The notes beneath the pieces are model-generated. The model searched no databases, was not told the origin of the DNA, and was given only the letters and a program-made list of their open reading frames with translations. DNA of 64,000 nucleotides from Lineus longissimus. Its lineage: Eukaryota; Nemertea; Pilidiophora; Heteronemertea; Lineidae. Shown here in pieces: positions 1 to 13,300 of this stretch (its first letter is position 1; each line of letters opens with the position of its first letter). A program made the translations under genes and the position numbers. The stretch covers positions 19,034,001 through 19,098,000 of the forward strand of contig NC_088316.1 of the NCBI RefSeq assembly GCF_910592395.1, given 5' to 3'.

Positions 1-240
1 CCAGGTGATGATTCTGCTAAACATAAAGTACAAGTTTGTAATTCAAACTGGTCTGGTTTGCAAGAGTAAAGAACAACCAAAGACAGTTCTGATGTCCTCC
101 AAGGTTTGCATAACCGTCCATTGGAGCAAAGGGTGTGGGAGTGGTCTTTGTCAATGATAGAGTGTGTCCATCACACATATGGCCATGATAGAGAATGACC
201 ATCGTGCACAACCAAGGCAAGTTTATAATACAATACACCA

Positions 241-270
241 TCAATCTTCCTCCCCCTCTTCATTGTCACT

Positions 271-302
<32 letters not shown>

Positions 303-3300
303 TATCCTCACTGTCACTTCCTGAATCATTCTCATCGTCACCATTAGCCTTCTCCTTACACTCCACTCCACCTTCATCATCAGTGTCCTCATCACTATCA
401 CTTTCATCATCATCATCATCACTGTCATTATCACAATCATTAACTTTCTCATCTGTCCTCTCCTCCAAATCAGCAAAAAAGTTACTATTCACGGCCGATG
501 TATTCAATGTCTTGGTCTTATTACTCTTCTTAGCCTTCCGTGTCTGATCTATTTTTTCCTTTTTGACATTTTCTAAGTTCCAGAATTTTATTTTCTGATC
601 GTGTGAGCAGCTTGCTAACAGTGTCTTATCTTGAGAGATGCACATATTCTCTATTGGAAAGCCATCATGCTGTCCAACAACTCCGATGAAACGGTTTGGT
701 AAGATGTTTACAGCTCTGAAAAGAAAGAGTTTGCTTGATTAAATACCAGAAAAGACATCGTCACAATCACGAAGACAGTTCGTCTTATATCGCCACCTAC
801 TGCTTGGGACAAGAAGCTTTGGGTACTCCAGCTTAAAGACACCATGGACTGGCTGCAGCCACCCAAGACAGGCTGTTTCTGTATTGTTAGAGTTCTGCCA
901 AAGCAAAAATGGACTATTTTACCAGTCGAACACATCCAGGCTGTCACTGATGCGCCTACCTGATCATTCCATCCATTGAGCCAGTACAGATGATATCCTC
1001 CGTGATGGGAACCATGCAGTCTATTGACATTGGGTGTCCTGGGAAGCGATCGCTGATGTTGCCCCATTCACCCCAGTTAAAGAAGCTCAGAACTCCTTCT
1101 CCGGTTCCACAAACTACTTTGTTACCACGCTGAAAGAAATTCGGATTCGTTAGAACTTTGTTGATAGCTGGTTTTAACATATCATGCCTCATCAATAGTA
1201 TCACATTATACTGTCATGTGTAGCTAACAACTCTTTTGTTGACAGTATCAGGACAATGGGGATACAGCAGCAAAGAATAGTCACAACCAAGTGGACATTG
1301 TTACATGTAATTGGGAACAGTTGTCCCTCCTAATTAGGACAGTGCCACAGCCTGGTCTTTGCATTAAGAGCAGGAACATATCAATCAAAAGCCCTTACTT
1401 TCACGACTGCTAAAGACAAGAGTTCTGCATCGAATGATTCTGACTGTAACTCCATCCTCTTTTTCCGGATGTTAAATGCTGTGAGTGTTCCTTCTCCACT
1501 GAAAAAGATGCAAGGAGCTTCTACTTAGATGGCGCATTTATGGGCTGTGACTAAGTGAATAAATATTATAGAAGGGCATGACGTAGTATACACGTCACCT
1601 GCATGGCAAGAGACTATGTACATGACCTGGTATACACATCATCCGCAGCGAAATAGTTAAGTTGATTGAACTTCTTATCTGTTAAAGTGGAAACCATTTA
1701 CTGTTTCATTACACTGACATACCTTGTGGCTAGAAGTATTTTCTTCTGTTGATCAATATAAAGGTCGCTGATAAATTCTTCGTTTTCTTTGAATTCCATG
1801 ATGGCATCCTTGTGTCGGAGGTCCCAGACTTTGACTGTACCGTCATCGTCACCAGACACAAGCTGGTAGTCATCGATCACTAATAAACTGTAGATTGGAG
1901 CTCTGGAAATGAAAATACAAGTCACTGGAGACAAGCTTGAAGATAAGGGCATCATTTGATTCACAGAGGTGGAAGTAAAGAGCAGAAAAACTTGCAGACT
2001 GAACACACAATTAGTTTCAGGCTAACAGACAACAATGGATCAATTCCACCTCACCCAGGAGAAGACATAGTCACAACCTAAGACATAGTCACAACCTGTC
2101 TTCTACAGATTTATCAGCCTCTTCTCAAATGATCACCCAAATAATGTTATTTGTACTTGACTTACTCATGTGCCTTCATGAATTTGTGGAACACCTTCCC
2201 ATGGTTTAGGTCAATTATCTGCAGTGATTTGTCTTTACTTGCTGTGTACAGTCTTTCACCACTGGTAGAGAACTTGAGTTTACGGCAGGCTTTTTTGTGA
2301 TGGTTTAAGGTCATGAGAAGGTGGTTGCTTTCTGTGGAGGAAAAAGAATGGCTGGAATAGAAAAAGCATCAAATAAGCAATATGTTTTGATGTGTAAGTC
2401 TTTACATGCAAGAAGTGCAAATTACTACTACAATACATCCTAGTAGAACACTTACAGAGTGACCTCGCCATCTATATGAGCAGCAGCAATCACATCTTTC
2501 TTTGGGTTTATTGATACGTCCTCAATGATGTTGTCAAACGAAAGGTCCTTAGGGGTATTAGGAACCTGAAAAATACAATGGAAACTTGTCAACGCCCTGA
2601 TGTTGCATGCTGCAGGTCTGTAACTTACTACAACGCAAGTCACGCCTTCGAAAACACATTGCAGGAACACAAAAGTATGTCATTCGTGCGCGGATCCAAT
2701 ACTACAATCAAGATGTACAGACCGGGGGAGCTGGCTGTACGTACCCATAAGTCTTTGCGGTAGTCTCGCGCGTACCGGATATAACCCATCAAGCTTTTCT
2801 CCTTCAGAGAAATACTGCGTTGCGCTCAAGTGCCTTATAAGGCTGTGAACAAAATTAACGTTCGACCAATGAGAAAGCCACATTACCCTGCATACGAGGT
2901 TGGACGCGTGATCACTAAATGACAAGTAAAAATAGAATCAGACCACATGTTTCTATATGTCAGAATGCTGCCGTTTGCGCTGTAGTACACGTGTGTTGTC
3001 CAAATTTTCGATTTCAAGCAAGTTTAAGGCCAACCTCGTGTCCACCAGACTAATGCATAATTGGCAGTTGAGCGCAACGCAGTATTTCTCTGAAGGAGAA
3101 AAGCTTGATAGGTTATATCCGGTACGCGCGAGACTACCGCAAAGACTTATGGGTACGTACAGCCAGCTCCCCCGGTCTGTACATCTTGATTGTCGTATAA
3201 CAATGTATGCGTTTATTGCATACTGAACAAAACCAACTTTTCGAAGGGCGATTACTCGGTCAAAAACCCCATGATACCTGCGGTGTTTTGTTTTATTGGT

Positions 3301-3416
3301 GGACAATACTATGCCTTAAAGAATTATACAATCATTAAACCCAAAAATTCTAAAACAAAAGAGAAAACAGTTATCATTAGCTACACGTGCGCTTATTTTC
3401 ACACCTTGCTCGCCAT
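241..3416 (-). CDS. WDR55: WD repeat-containing protein 55 (7 coding exons, 404 aa)
   Basis: A nucleolar WD40 beta-propeller protein needed for rRNA processing (family knowledge). Coding exons on the minus strand: 3416-3405, 2571-2456, 2327-2166, 1902-1723, 1498-1399, 1129-960 and 715-241. All use GT-AG splice sites and the phases join into one frame of 404 codons plus stop. Recognisable blades include SGDDDGTVKVWDLR, CGTGEGVLSFFNW, SIDCMVPITEDIICTGSMDG and ASCSHDQKIKFWNLE. The C-terminal tail is a long Asp/Glu-rich acidic stretch, as in vertebrate WDR55, with a run of about 11 Asp coded by a trinucleotide repeat. The 12-bp first exon (MASK) is inferred: it is the only ATG found in the right phase before a GT donor, and cDNA could replace it. 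Exon 3 uses the second of two close AG acceptors to keep frame. Confidence 0.9.
271..303. repeat. (ATC)n trinucleotide microsatellite inside WDR55 coding sequence
   Basis: About eleven perfect ATC units. On the minus strand they read as GAT codons, giving a poly-aspartate run in the acidic C-terminal tail of WDR55. Being in frame, length changes would add or remove Asp residues without frameshift. Confidence 0.85.
2704..3193. repeat. Long inverted repeat: two 131-bp arms, 228-bp spacer
   Basis: Bases 2704-2834 and 3063-3193 are reverse complements with only a few mismatches. I see no obvious target-site duplication or matching sequence beyond the arm ends. It lies in the inferred intron 1 of WDR55. 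Each arm is open in one frame for about 40 codons, with nearly the same peptide from both strands, but this matches no family I know. It could be a MITE-type or foldback element; the function is unknown. Confidence 0.85.
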
Positions 3417-3694
3417 GCTGAATACAGGACTGCGCGTGCGCCCTTCAGCTTTGTCGGTTCGATGTTATATCCAATCCGCGTTAGCAGGTCATGTGATCGT
3501 TGAGATTTCTCCCAAAATCAGGTCAGTGCATGAGACAGGCTTGGCAACGATGATCACCATTGACGACGCTTGGAGAGTGCCAATGCACGCCGTGGTCATC
3601 CCCACCTATTAATAGACTTCAGCGCCAGTGACGTATTTACGACAAATCCCAAAACGAGGCCGTACCACAGATGTGATCATGATGGGATCATGAC
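3417..3694. promoter_or_regulatory. Putative bidirectional promoter between WDR55 and PGAP2
   Basis: Only about 280 bp separate the inferred WDR55 start codon (minus) from the most upstream PGAP2 ATG (plus). An E-box/M-box-like TCATGTGA core lies near 3489-3496. No TATA box stands out. This is inferred from head-to-head layout; the WDR55 start itself is tentative. Confidence 0.4.
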
Positions 3695-6600
3695 ATGATG
3701 ATTAGCCAAAGAGCGCAGATAGCAACCAAAATTTATAATATAAACTCGCCAGAGCAAAAGATGGGGAAAAATCATACTAATCATACTATGTCAAACGGGA
3801 TATCAAATGGCATCAGTTCAGGCCAGGAGGTTGATATCCCACCCAAGGATCAGGAAAAAGTAGAAGATCTGTTACTCCGACTGCCATTCAAGCCATTCGC
3901 AATCGTGACCGTCTCCCTGCCACTGTTCTCAATGCTGTTCTGTTTTGTGACAGCAGTGATCTTCCAGTATGACCAAGTCAACCTCACAGTGTGTAAAGTA
4001 AGTATGGTTGATGTATGCTGATGCTTTTCTATATGTTGTAAATTTTCATGTGCTTAGATTTTTTTTTAGCCTTTTAATTACTTTTTGAGATTATTTCTTG
4101 TGTGGGTCTGTCTTTGTCCGCTACTGTGACCCAGTTTTCAGAAAATTAGGAAGATGACTGTTTTGTCTTCATATTTTCACCGTTTTAGGTTGATACATGT
4201 AGTACTCTTCAACTAGACTAAAAAATCTCAGTAAATATGTAATGACGGCCTAAAATGAGGTCGAATCTCAGACAATTTTAAGGTCAATGGTTGTCAAGTC
4301 TCATTGACATCAAAAGTAGTACTTGAAGACAATGTCACATCCTGTTGTGTTATTGTCGTGCACGATGATGTTGCTCCTTCTCACAGTCCCCCCCCCCCCT
4401 TATCCTGGTTTTACCCCAACTGTTGAAAACTTCCTGGACGCCAATGGTACATGTGGAAGCACTTGGCAGGCCATCATGTTTCAAGTGTAAGACAATGTCA
4501 CAATCAGATAAGACTACGCTGATACTAGTGATAGTGATAAAGTAAGCTATACTGGCTAACTCACTGGCTGCATAAGCTAGACATGTCAAACACTGAAACA
4601 TATATTTTAATAAGCAAGTCCCTTAATACATTTTTGTGGATGTTGAATGCACATTATTGTACATGTATGTATCAAAGGGAATCCAACACAAAGTGCCGGT
4701 GATGCCCATTTATTTGGTTGGACGCTGACATTTATGCCTTGGGATCTAATCCTGAGAGCTTACATTAGCAACCTTTGAAGTAAGGCATGGTCTGAAATGC
4801 TTTTCTTTGCTCATGATTATATCAAGACTGATGTTGGCAGGCTTATGTTGATTCTTTTGGCAAACTGTATAGCAATTTCTGTCTGCTAGAAATACCATTA
4901 TCAGTTCCTCCATTGTAAACTTGATAACAGCTTTATGTTCGTTGAACCAAATCAGGCATTGTCAACGATATAATTCATTCATCCAGGTCTGGTCATATTC
5001 GATATCCTGAGTATAATAACAAAACAAAGTTATTTAGTGTCTGTTTATTAATCGCCTTGACAATATTTCATTGACTGGAATTGACAAGCAATGAAAAATG
5101 AACCACTCTCTGGTGGCATAAACTTTAGTTGTGTTTTGTGTTGTTGTTTGAATTTGTAAAAAAATAGTTTGAGAAGACAGGTATGGACATAAGTATGTAA
5201 CATCTACAATAAACAGGTTGTGGCTTTGTCGTTGTTTCCCCTGAGTGTGTGATTTCAAGTCCCAGAGTGTCTGGTGTCAATCAGAATGCATGGTCGTTCA
5301 TTCTGTTACCCTTGGTAACCATCAATCAGTACTGTTTGTTGGGTTGGCATGGTCACAACTGACGACATTTCATAATTTATTGATCACAACTGGGTAATGT
5401 TATGGTCAGAAAATATTCTACACTTGTCAGTCTCATAATGGTTGGTGTCCTTTGGGCTACTATTGCCTTGATAAATAAGTTATTGTTTGGTCTTGCCAAA
5501 ATGCCAAAGTCTTGCCGTGTTCTGACCTCCTAGTCCTACTGTCTTACTCATCCGTCTCTTTCCAGGTCCAGAACTTCATCCCGTCAATCAGTGCTGTGAC
5601 GGGCGTCTCACCGCAGCGTTATGTCTGGCGGATCTGCATCGCGCTCCACTCCACGCCCCGATTCGCTGTTGGCATCATGTACTACAACATGTACAAGAAA
5701 GACATTCACAACATTGATCCAAGACATCACAAACTTTATAGATTTTTACTTAAATTGAACTTTATGTTATACATGATTGAAAATGCCTGTTTAATTGGCG
5801 TGACATACATCTCAAACACAGATAATTACCGTAAGTTGATATCAAGTTTTAGTCATGGAGATCTAAAAAGAAATATCAAACACTCTTGTTATTTGAATCA
5901 TCAAGTTAATGTGACAGCTACATTTTCAGTCGTATTTCCATGTCACGACATGTCGCATGATGAAATCTTGTCTGCATGGCTTTCAGTTTCATGAACTTGT
6001 CCCTAAATTCAAGCTCATGTTGTGACTTCATCTGATTGTGACAGTCTGAATCATTTCATTTTCAGCTGTTCATGAGATGATCTTTGTCGTGTTCATGGTC
6101 TCCTCCCTGTGTTACATGTTACTCACGAGTATAATCTACCAGTGGTCGAAAGGACCGCTGGAAAAATGGACACATCTGGTGAGTTGGTCATATTGTTTGT
6201 TTTATTGAAAGACAAAGGTAAAGATTTTCAAAAGTATGAATGAGGATTCAAGTTGTTTGTCTCTCCAGCCAAACTTCAGGCCAATAGATCTAAACTAGAG
6301 GCCGATCAATTGTATTACAATTCTCAGATCCGATCTCATATGCGAGAATGACTGCTTCTTGCACCCAGCCAATATATTGTGCCAATCTTAAAGACAGTGG
6401 CCACCATGAGTCGTCTCTCGTCTCAGTTCAACTTTGTTCTAGACCTTCTATGATTTGTTAATGGCATTATTGAGCAATTATTCTAACAATCGTTTCCAGG
6501 AGAAGTTTAGTTGCAAATGCAAGTGGTACCTCTGGATAGGCATTATGAGTTGTACAGCCGCCTTACTGTTCTTCTTCTACAAGCACAGAGTCCTCTGTGA

Positions 6601-8485
6601 ACCAGGCGGTACGTGGTCACTTTGTTCTACTTGCTAGATTCAAAAGTTCTGCTCATATTTAGCACAAGATTTTATTTTTGTAAACCATTTGTTTCATTGT
6701 TTTCTTTTGCTTGATTGAGTACAGTAGGCCTGCATGTACTTGTTAGTTTATAAAAATTCCTTGCATTCATCAAATGGCATTACATATGGCAAATGTTTTC
6801 CATACAGTTTGAATTTAACATTCTTGGCTGTTGACCTAAAAAACTGAAACTCTGGGCCATGTCGTGAGATCAGATTGAATGTTGCCAGAGTTGACGATTG
6901 ATTGTATTTGAACGAGTACCATCAAGTGGAATTCCAAAAGGGGATTCAGTTGGTACAGATAGTGTGAATCACATGTTCTTCGTTTGAATTGTTCTGGTAG
7001 CCACTACAATGCTTTTGTGTGTAAACAATAGCATGACTTAAGCCAAGTGCTGAGGTACTCAATAATCCACACTAATCCCTTGAGGCCAAATTCATTGTGC
7101 CCAGGGGACAAAAGGGTTCCTGCTGTCTGAAAATACAAGTATAGATTTAACACCTAATACCTAAATTCAAGGTTTTATGGTTTAATGTACAACTATTTGC
7201 CAAATAACAGTACTCAGTGGTGTGTTGTTGTACAGGTATGAAACAGTATCTAACAGTATTTGTCTATTATTAACTATTGACCATGCCACAGCACAAGATT
7301 TCCACCTGTAGCTCTTGGCCAATAAATTTGAAGACTTAAATAGAACTTATTTCGATTATTACAGATCTTGATAGAAATGTTAACCTTTTTGTCTTACATT
7401 TGTATTTCTAGCATTGAGCAAATTTGCAGTCTTTGAGTACATAATCGTGGTCATGAATATAGGGTACCACGGGACACTATATGTGGACTTCGGGGACCAA
7501 ACGATTGTGTCTGCCCCAAACCCTGCATTCAAAGAGAAACATAGATAGGGTGTACTGTAAGATATGATGTTTTTGTACTGTAGTGGTTTGGCTGCATTGC
7601 ACAAATAATCATTGACAATTGCTTTTATTAGTAGTACAACTGTGGAATCACTTGTTTTCTTGTAGGGTTTTATTTCCATGGGGGATGTTTTGTTAATGGT
7701 TGAAAGAAACAAGGATTTTCTATTGCTGGTCTGCCAAGCATTTTACACCAAGTACCCAATATGATAAATAAGTGATTCTATATTGACTAATCGCTCTAAC
7801 AAGATTCTGAGAATAACTTTGATACGACATTTACTTTACTTTGTTTTAGTCATCTTGAAATATTATCCTTAATGCCCGAAATTAGACTTAAGTGTGACAG
7901 GCAGAAAACTGACCATTTAATGCTTTTGAGGGAGATCACAGGCACAGCTAACTTTAACTTAGGAAAGTCTGTTTGCATAATCTTTTTTATCAAAATTTAC
8001 ATTTGTGTTGTCAGATTGATTTTGTATGATGTCTTTCTTAATTTTCTCAATGCCAACACGTGTGTCTGAGTTTAACAATATCATCAAATCTGATAATGAG
8101 TGTTGTGTGTTTAAGCCATCGGTAACTGCTTTTCTTTAACTTATTTCTTCCAGAGACTTGTGCTATCATTAATTGTCATATTTATGCTTAAAAACAAAAT
8201 ATCAGAAGACAAAACTGCTGAATTACAGCAAAGACCTACATGATGATGATTCAGGCTCTCTTCCAGTCTGTATTTTGTTACGACATGTACTTCTCAACTG
8301 TAACAGTTGTAATCTTTCTCTTTTCAGCATTTAGTTGGTTTTCTTTATCGGAGTACGGAATCGCCATCACAAACATGTCGTATCACATGACTGGTGCAAT
8401 CGACTTCAACGGTCGCCATTTTATCAATGCATTTTTCTCGCCGAGGCCAGCTGCTTCTAATGGGAATCTCAAGAAACAGAACTGA
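3695..8485 (+). CDS. PGAP2: Post-GPI attachment to proteins factor 2 (PGAP2/FRAG1 family; 5 exons, 315 aa)
   Basis: A Golgi/ER multi-pass membrane protein acting in fatty-acid remodelling of GPI anchors (family knowledge). Exons 3695-3997, 5566-5830, 6066-6178, 6500-6608 and 8328-8485, all GT-AG, form one frame. The first membrane segment follows the LPFKPFAIV motif at about residues 68-90. The second exon carries VSPQRYVWRICIALHSTPR, close to the FRAG1 signature. Further hydrophobic segments are coded by exons 2 to 5 and the protein ends NLKKQN. A second in-frame ATG at 3761 (Met-Gly-Lys) is an alternative start giving 293 aa. Introns 1 and 4 (1.57 and 1.72 kb) hold no other gene I can see. 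It is divergent from WDR55, with an AATAAA signal about 500 bp after the stop. Confidence 0.93.
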
Positions 8486-10334
8486 AGACGATCTGACCTT
8501 GTGTGCAGAGTCCCGATTCGGAAACTGTTTTGTGGACAACTGTCCTGCACACTTCACTAGGGTTGGGACAGTCTCCCTTATACAGTTAAGTGGGACATAC
8601 ATCACCATCACACTTGGCAGTGTGGAGGTGTTCGATGCCATTGATTGAAATCATGTGTTCTGATCTGAGCCGAATGGCTAAAGGATTGACATGTTTATAT
8701 GTACTTACAATTTCATTCTCAATTTCGTTAAAACTTTATCTTTGACAAAAGTTGTTGTTCAGTGTATTTTTCGACTGGATGTGTATTTACTTACACTTGG
8801 CCATTGATGTTTTCTACTTGCATATATTTTGGAGAGTACCGGTATTTAGATTTTCAACAGAAGATAAGTAAGCCTTGTGACTATCATAATGGAGAATTAT
8901 TGCAATTTTTATGGCATAATTATTGACATATTCATAGATACGATTGGATGTTTTGCACCAAATGTATAAATTCTGTATTTTTCGTATAAATAAAGTGTAT
9001 ATATTGTAGAATTACATGTGGAAGATATTCCTGAAAAGTCACATTGGAAAGTGAAACTTTTAGTTTAACAATCTCTGCATGAACAATTCTTCATAGAATT
9101 ATTTGAAGCAATGGCTTGAAGCCAGTGGGTATGTGGTTGTCTTTCAAGGTGGGATGTAGGTGTTTCACTTTGCAATGAGGCTTCATGTAGGAATAAAAAG
9201 CGCTTACATGTACTTTAAAGCTATATGCCACAATCCTTTAAGGAATGTAGCAGAAATCATTTACAGTTCTTTGCAAATGTCTTGATAAAAGTTGGGAAGT
9301 TCTCTTTAATTTTGAAAGAGAAATGGTCTGAAGTCCTTGAATGTTGTCATGCTGCCAGTGTTTGCTGATCAGTTAATGATTTCGCTGCATCTGTCCATTT
9401 ATATTGTGTTGAACTGTACTTGTGAAAGTGTCAAGACATGGAGAAATTTATTCATTAAATGGACAAAATATCAATTTCATCCCTTTAGTTTCTATTCTTT
9501 ATGAACGTAGTCCTCTAGAAAATCCCAGGCTTGGTAAGGCTGAGGGCCACGAATTCAGTTTTGTGGTGGGACAGTTGGACTTCTCACTGTGGTAGCCCTG
9601 CTGCGGAGATCGTTGTCAGTTGTCGGGAGGGACAGCCTTATCGGGTGTCCCAGAGACTGAGAGAGGCCAAAAATCGGGAAACCAAAAAGCAGTAGCAGTA
9701 ATGTGGAATAGATTTCCGTTGACATTAGACCAACTCCATCTTTTGTGACTGGCAAAATTGAGGAGTGCATTGCAACTCTCTGATATCACTGGTATAGTCA
9801 ATCGATAGGACAACGTCGCCATGGGGGTAGTTAGCAGTCCAGTACAGTAAAACTCCAGCCAATCTTGACTAGAGTTGTTTGAGTCAGCAGGCAGACTCTG
9901 GAGTCTCCATCCATTGTGGTTGTCAGTTCGGAGTGAGTCTTGAATGCATTTGAATTGATGCACCAAGTCCACGAAAAGACCAAAGAAAGACTGATTTCAA
10001 AGCCTTGGATCTTTATATATGCATAACTTATTTACAATGAGAAGGATTGATGTTTTAATTCAAATGAACTATTCAACATGTTAACTTCTCCAGAAGGCAG
10101 AACAACACACCAGCTTCCCTCCCTCTACTGCAATTTTCATCTCGACCATAAAATTACCTCCTGAAACTTTGTTCAGTTCAGAGTCTTCATCCACACCAGT
10201 CCACGGTGATAAAAACAGTCGGCAATATCAAGCGTGGAGTACTGAGCAGCACCCACACAGTCTTCTCAACCAGCACTTGTACAAGACAAACTGTCCATTC
10301 TCTTCTCTGAAGAAGTTCATTATTCCTTTTATCA
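8486..10334. other. Tail-to-tail intergenic region: PGAP2 3' UTR and POLR1E 3' flank
   Basis: PGAP2 3' UTR probably runs to about 9010. The rest lies downstream of POLR1E on the minus strand. Minus-strand poly(A)-like signals occur at 9447-9452 (AATAAA) and 10054-10059 (ATTAAA). Open stretches around 9555-9972 on the minus strand contain a hydrophobic run but sit in conflicting frames and match nothing I recognise; they are best treated as untranslated. Confidence 0.5.
8989..8994 (+). terminator. AATAAA poly(A) signal, PGAP2
   Basis: First clear AATAAA after the PGAP2 stop, about 500 bp downstream, on the coding strand. Confidence 0.6.
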
Positions 10335-13300
10335 TTATCGTTTTCCTTTAGGCTTCCCTCCCTTCAAACGCTCGGGGAATTTCAAAGGTAATGGTAATGT
10401 AATGTTCTTCCCGATGGATTGCTGTTTACCAACCATGAATGTTTCGGTCTCTATCTTGCATCCTAACGCTCGGATGTGGTCGGTTAATCTGAAGAGGAGA
10501 CGAAAACAGAATGAGACCACTTGTATCGTATGCTCAATTTCATATGCTCGAGTGTTGGTGGTGAGGAGGTAAAGACCAGAAACTGCTGTCGACATGACTC
10601 GAGTTGGAATCTTGCCCTCGTGGATCTCCAGTTGCCAACGTTTCTCCTGGCGTCAAAAGTCGCCCCCCCAACAAGAGATGATAGATGTAGGATAGTTGTT
10701 GGAAGACCCCCTACAGTAAGTAAAATTTGAATATCTTACCTTGAAACGCCAACTTTAGAATCCTTCTGGAAATCATCAAATGGCATGTAGAACTCATCCA
10801 TGTGTAAGCACAGAACAATCATATAGGACAGCAGTTTGTCTTTCAGTCGTGCTGGCATGCACCTGCAATTAAATGGAGTGAACTTTATTTGAGCTTCTGT
10901 TATAGCCAGATGATTTTGAAGTTTATGAATGCTGATTCTTTGTAAACCTCCTTGGAAGCACATCATGACATGGCATTACAAACATGTCCTGGAGCTCTGA
11001 GCTCTTGAGAGGACAGTGAATACATCGACGAGCAGCATTGACTACCTAAAGAGTAAACGTGAAGTGAATATACCATACCTGACTACTTTCGTTCCATCTC
11101 CGCCTACTTTGAATGTAAATTTCTCAAGCAAGTTCATCTTGATAACCTCTGGCCAGTCGGGTGGTAATGGATCTAAAAGAACAAAGGATTTGCTATTATT
11201 TTGAAATTGGCTGAAGGAAATCGCGTGACAAAGAATGTTTTTGAAAATATCACTTCTTAAGCCAGGTTTGAGTGGTGGACAAGGAGAGGTGCTGTACACT
11301 GGGAGGTGCCAGTCTCCAAATGGGGTATCAACTGGTGTTGGCTAACTGGCCTATTCACCTATTCAAATCCCTCAGTCTACTCTGCCTACTGCTCCCTCCA
11401 CTCCCTCATATTGAATGTACATGTATGCACACCATGTGACTTTGGTCCAGAGTACAGTTAGGAGCCTCATCAGCTTATGATACAAGTATAAGAAATACAA
11501 GAACTTAGATCAAACAGCCACTAAGAAGACAAACGATTCACCTCTTTTTTTGAGTTCACTTGCCCTCCGGTGATAGAGCGACATCATGTAGTACAAGTAA
11601 AGCAAATAGGTGGCTCTCTTCTGTCTCCGATGCTCCTGTAGAGGCAGAGCAGCCAGGTGATCCAGGATATAACGACCATAACTGAAATCATGAAGCAGTC
11701 CATTAAGGTGTTGAAAGACAAGTTCCAAGAGTGCCGACAGTAGGCCAACAGTGAGTTCAGAATGACTGGATTTTATTGACATCAAATGAATGCAGAAACT
11801 ACAGTTGCCAGAGAATGAACGCAGTCAGTTTTGTTCATAAATGTTAGTTTTTGAAGCACTACACTCACATTTCTTTATTCCTCCATTCCTCAATCTGACT
11901 GTGTGAGACATTTACGAATGGATCAATGTAAGGTTGTAAGGCATCATATTCCTGATGGGATATAACTGTGGCAGTGTCAAGGAATACATGTAGTGTTGTT
12001 GATAAGGAGCCCCAATTTAAAAAAGTTAAAATCAGCTGCCAAATATAGAATCCCGTGTTCAGGTGGACATTACCCAAACAGGCATCAGCTTCACATATAC
12101 AGTGGAACCTCTCTATAAAGGACACCCTCGGGACTGACAAGTGCTGTCCTTAGTAGAGAGGTGTCCTGATTAGAGAGGTCAAAATGAATGTAAATGACCT
12201 ATTTGGGACCAAAACTAGTGTCCTTAATAGAGAGGGTGTCCTTAGTAGAGAAGTGTCCGCTAAGGGAGGTTCTACTGTACCAGTAAAAAATACAAGAAAT
12301 CATATCTAGAAAGGATACTGTCATCAATTTTGTAGACTTGTTCGGGGATCATTGCAGTTGCATCATGAGGTGGGATGACATCAGAAGTGTCTTTTGTAGA
12401 AGTTGAAACTGAAAACACAAAAAAGACGAGCTACATTCTTTATTTGATTTGAAATTCTGACTGTTTGCCAAATTCTGAAACAAGAAAGGCTGCTTGGCTT
12501 CCAAGACAATATTGGCTACAGAAATTATTCTCTCAGAGTGCAAAAGGCAATAGATCTTGTATTCCTTACCATCCAAAAGACTCTCGTTCCTGCTATTAGA
12601 CATAGATTGATTGAGAGCTGCCCCTACAGCCGCCTCAAGCACAGAATCTGCTATCAAATTCCTTCTCCTACTATCTACCGCCCTCTTCTTCTTGGAACTA
12701 CCAAAGGCATCCACAAATGCATCGCTCTTATCAACAAAGGACAGAGAGCGGAAATCTATTTTCTCTGGACTTGGTTGTTCATCGGAACCAGGCAGCTTTG
12801 GCGTGAGGTGGAATGTAGATGTACTACAGATCCTCACTTTTCCAGTTCGTCGATCAAATTCTCCAATATAACTATCAGAAACTCCAGATCCCTTTCGTCT
12901 CATGATACTTCCAGAATAATCAAGACGGTCTGTTTCTGCCACCTGAACATAAGAAAAGAGATGGTTACTGTGAACTGTCCTGTACAGCATTCTCTTTGAT
13001 CAAAATGCAAAGATATCTGGCTTGAGGATCTTGATACCCAGACCTTACTGGGAGATGAAGGCTGACCATGAGTCATGGCATGAGAGCAACAGTCCCATTT
13101 GTCACATTTTAAAACATTGAATTGATTAGGCCTATATAGATCTCTCTAAAATGGCTTTCAGAGGCTGACTGGTACAGGTAACCTGATGTGGTCGCCTGAT
13201 ATCACATCTGACTCACCAACATCTCCTTATGTTTCTTCCTTTCATCGTCACCTTGTTTGTGCCTGTACCAAACATGATGTATGTCATCTGAAGCACTCCT

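Noticed and set aside
164-547. Plus-strand Ser-rich ORF over the WDR55 acidic tail
   Set aside because: Antisense shadow of the GAT/GAA repeats of the WDR55 last exon.
2957-3306. Matching roughly 40-codon peptides from opposite strands near 2.7 and 3.1 kb
   Set aside because: They arise from the two arms of the long inverted repeat; not evidence for paralogous genes.
9555-9972. Overlapping minus-strand ORFs with a hydrophobic stretch between PGAP2 and POLR1E
   Set aside because: The plausible segments fall in different frames, no splice sites link them convincingly, and the stretch lies in the likely POLR1E 3' UTR; no family is recognisable.
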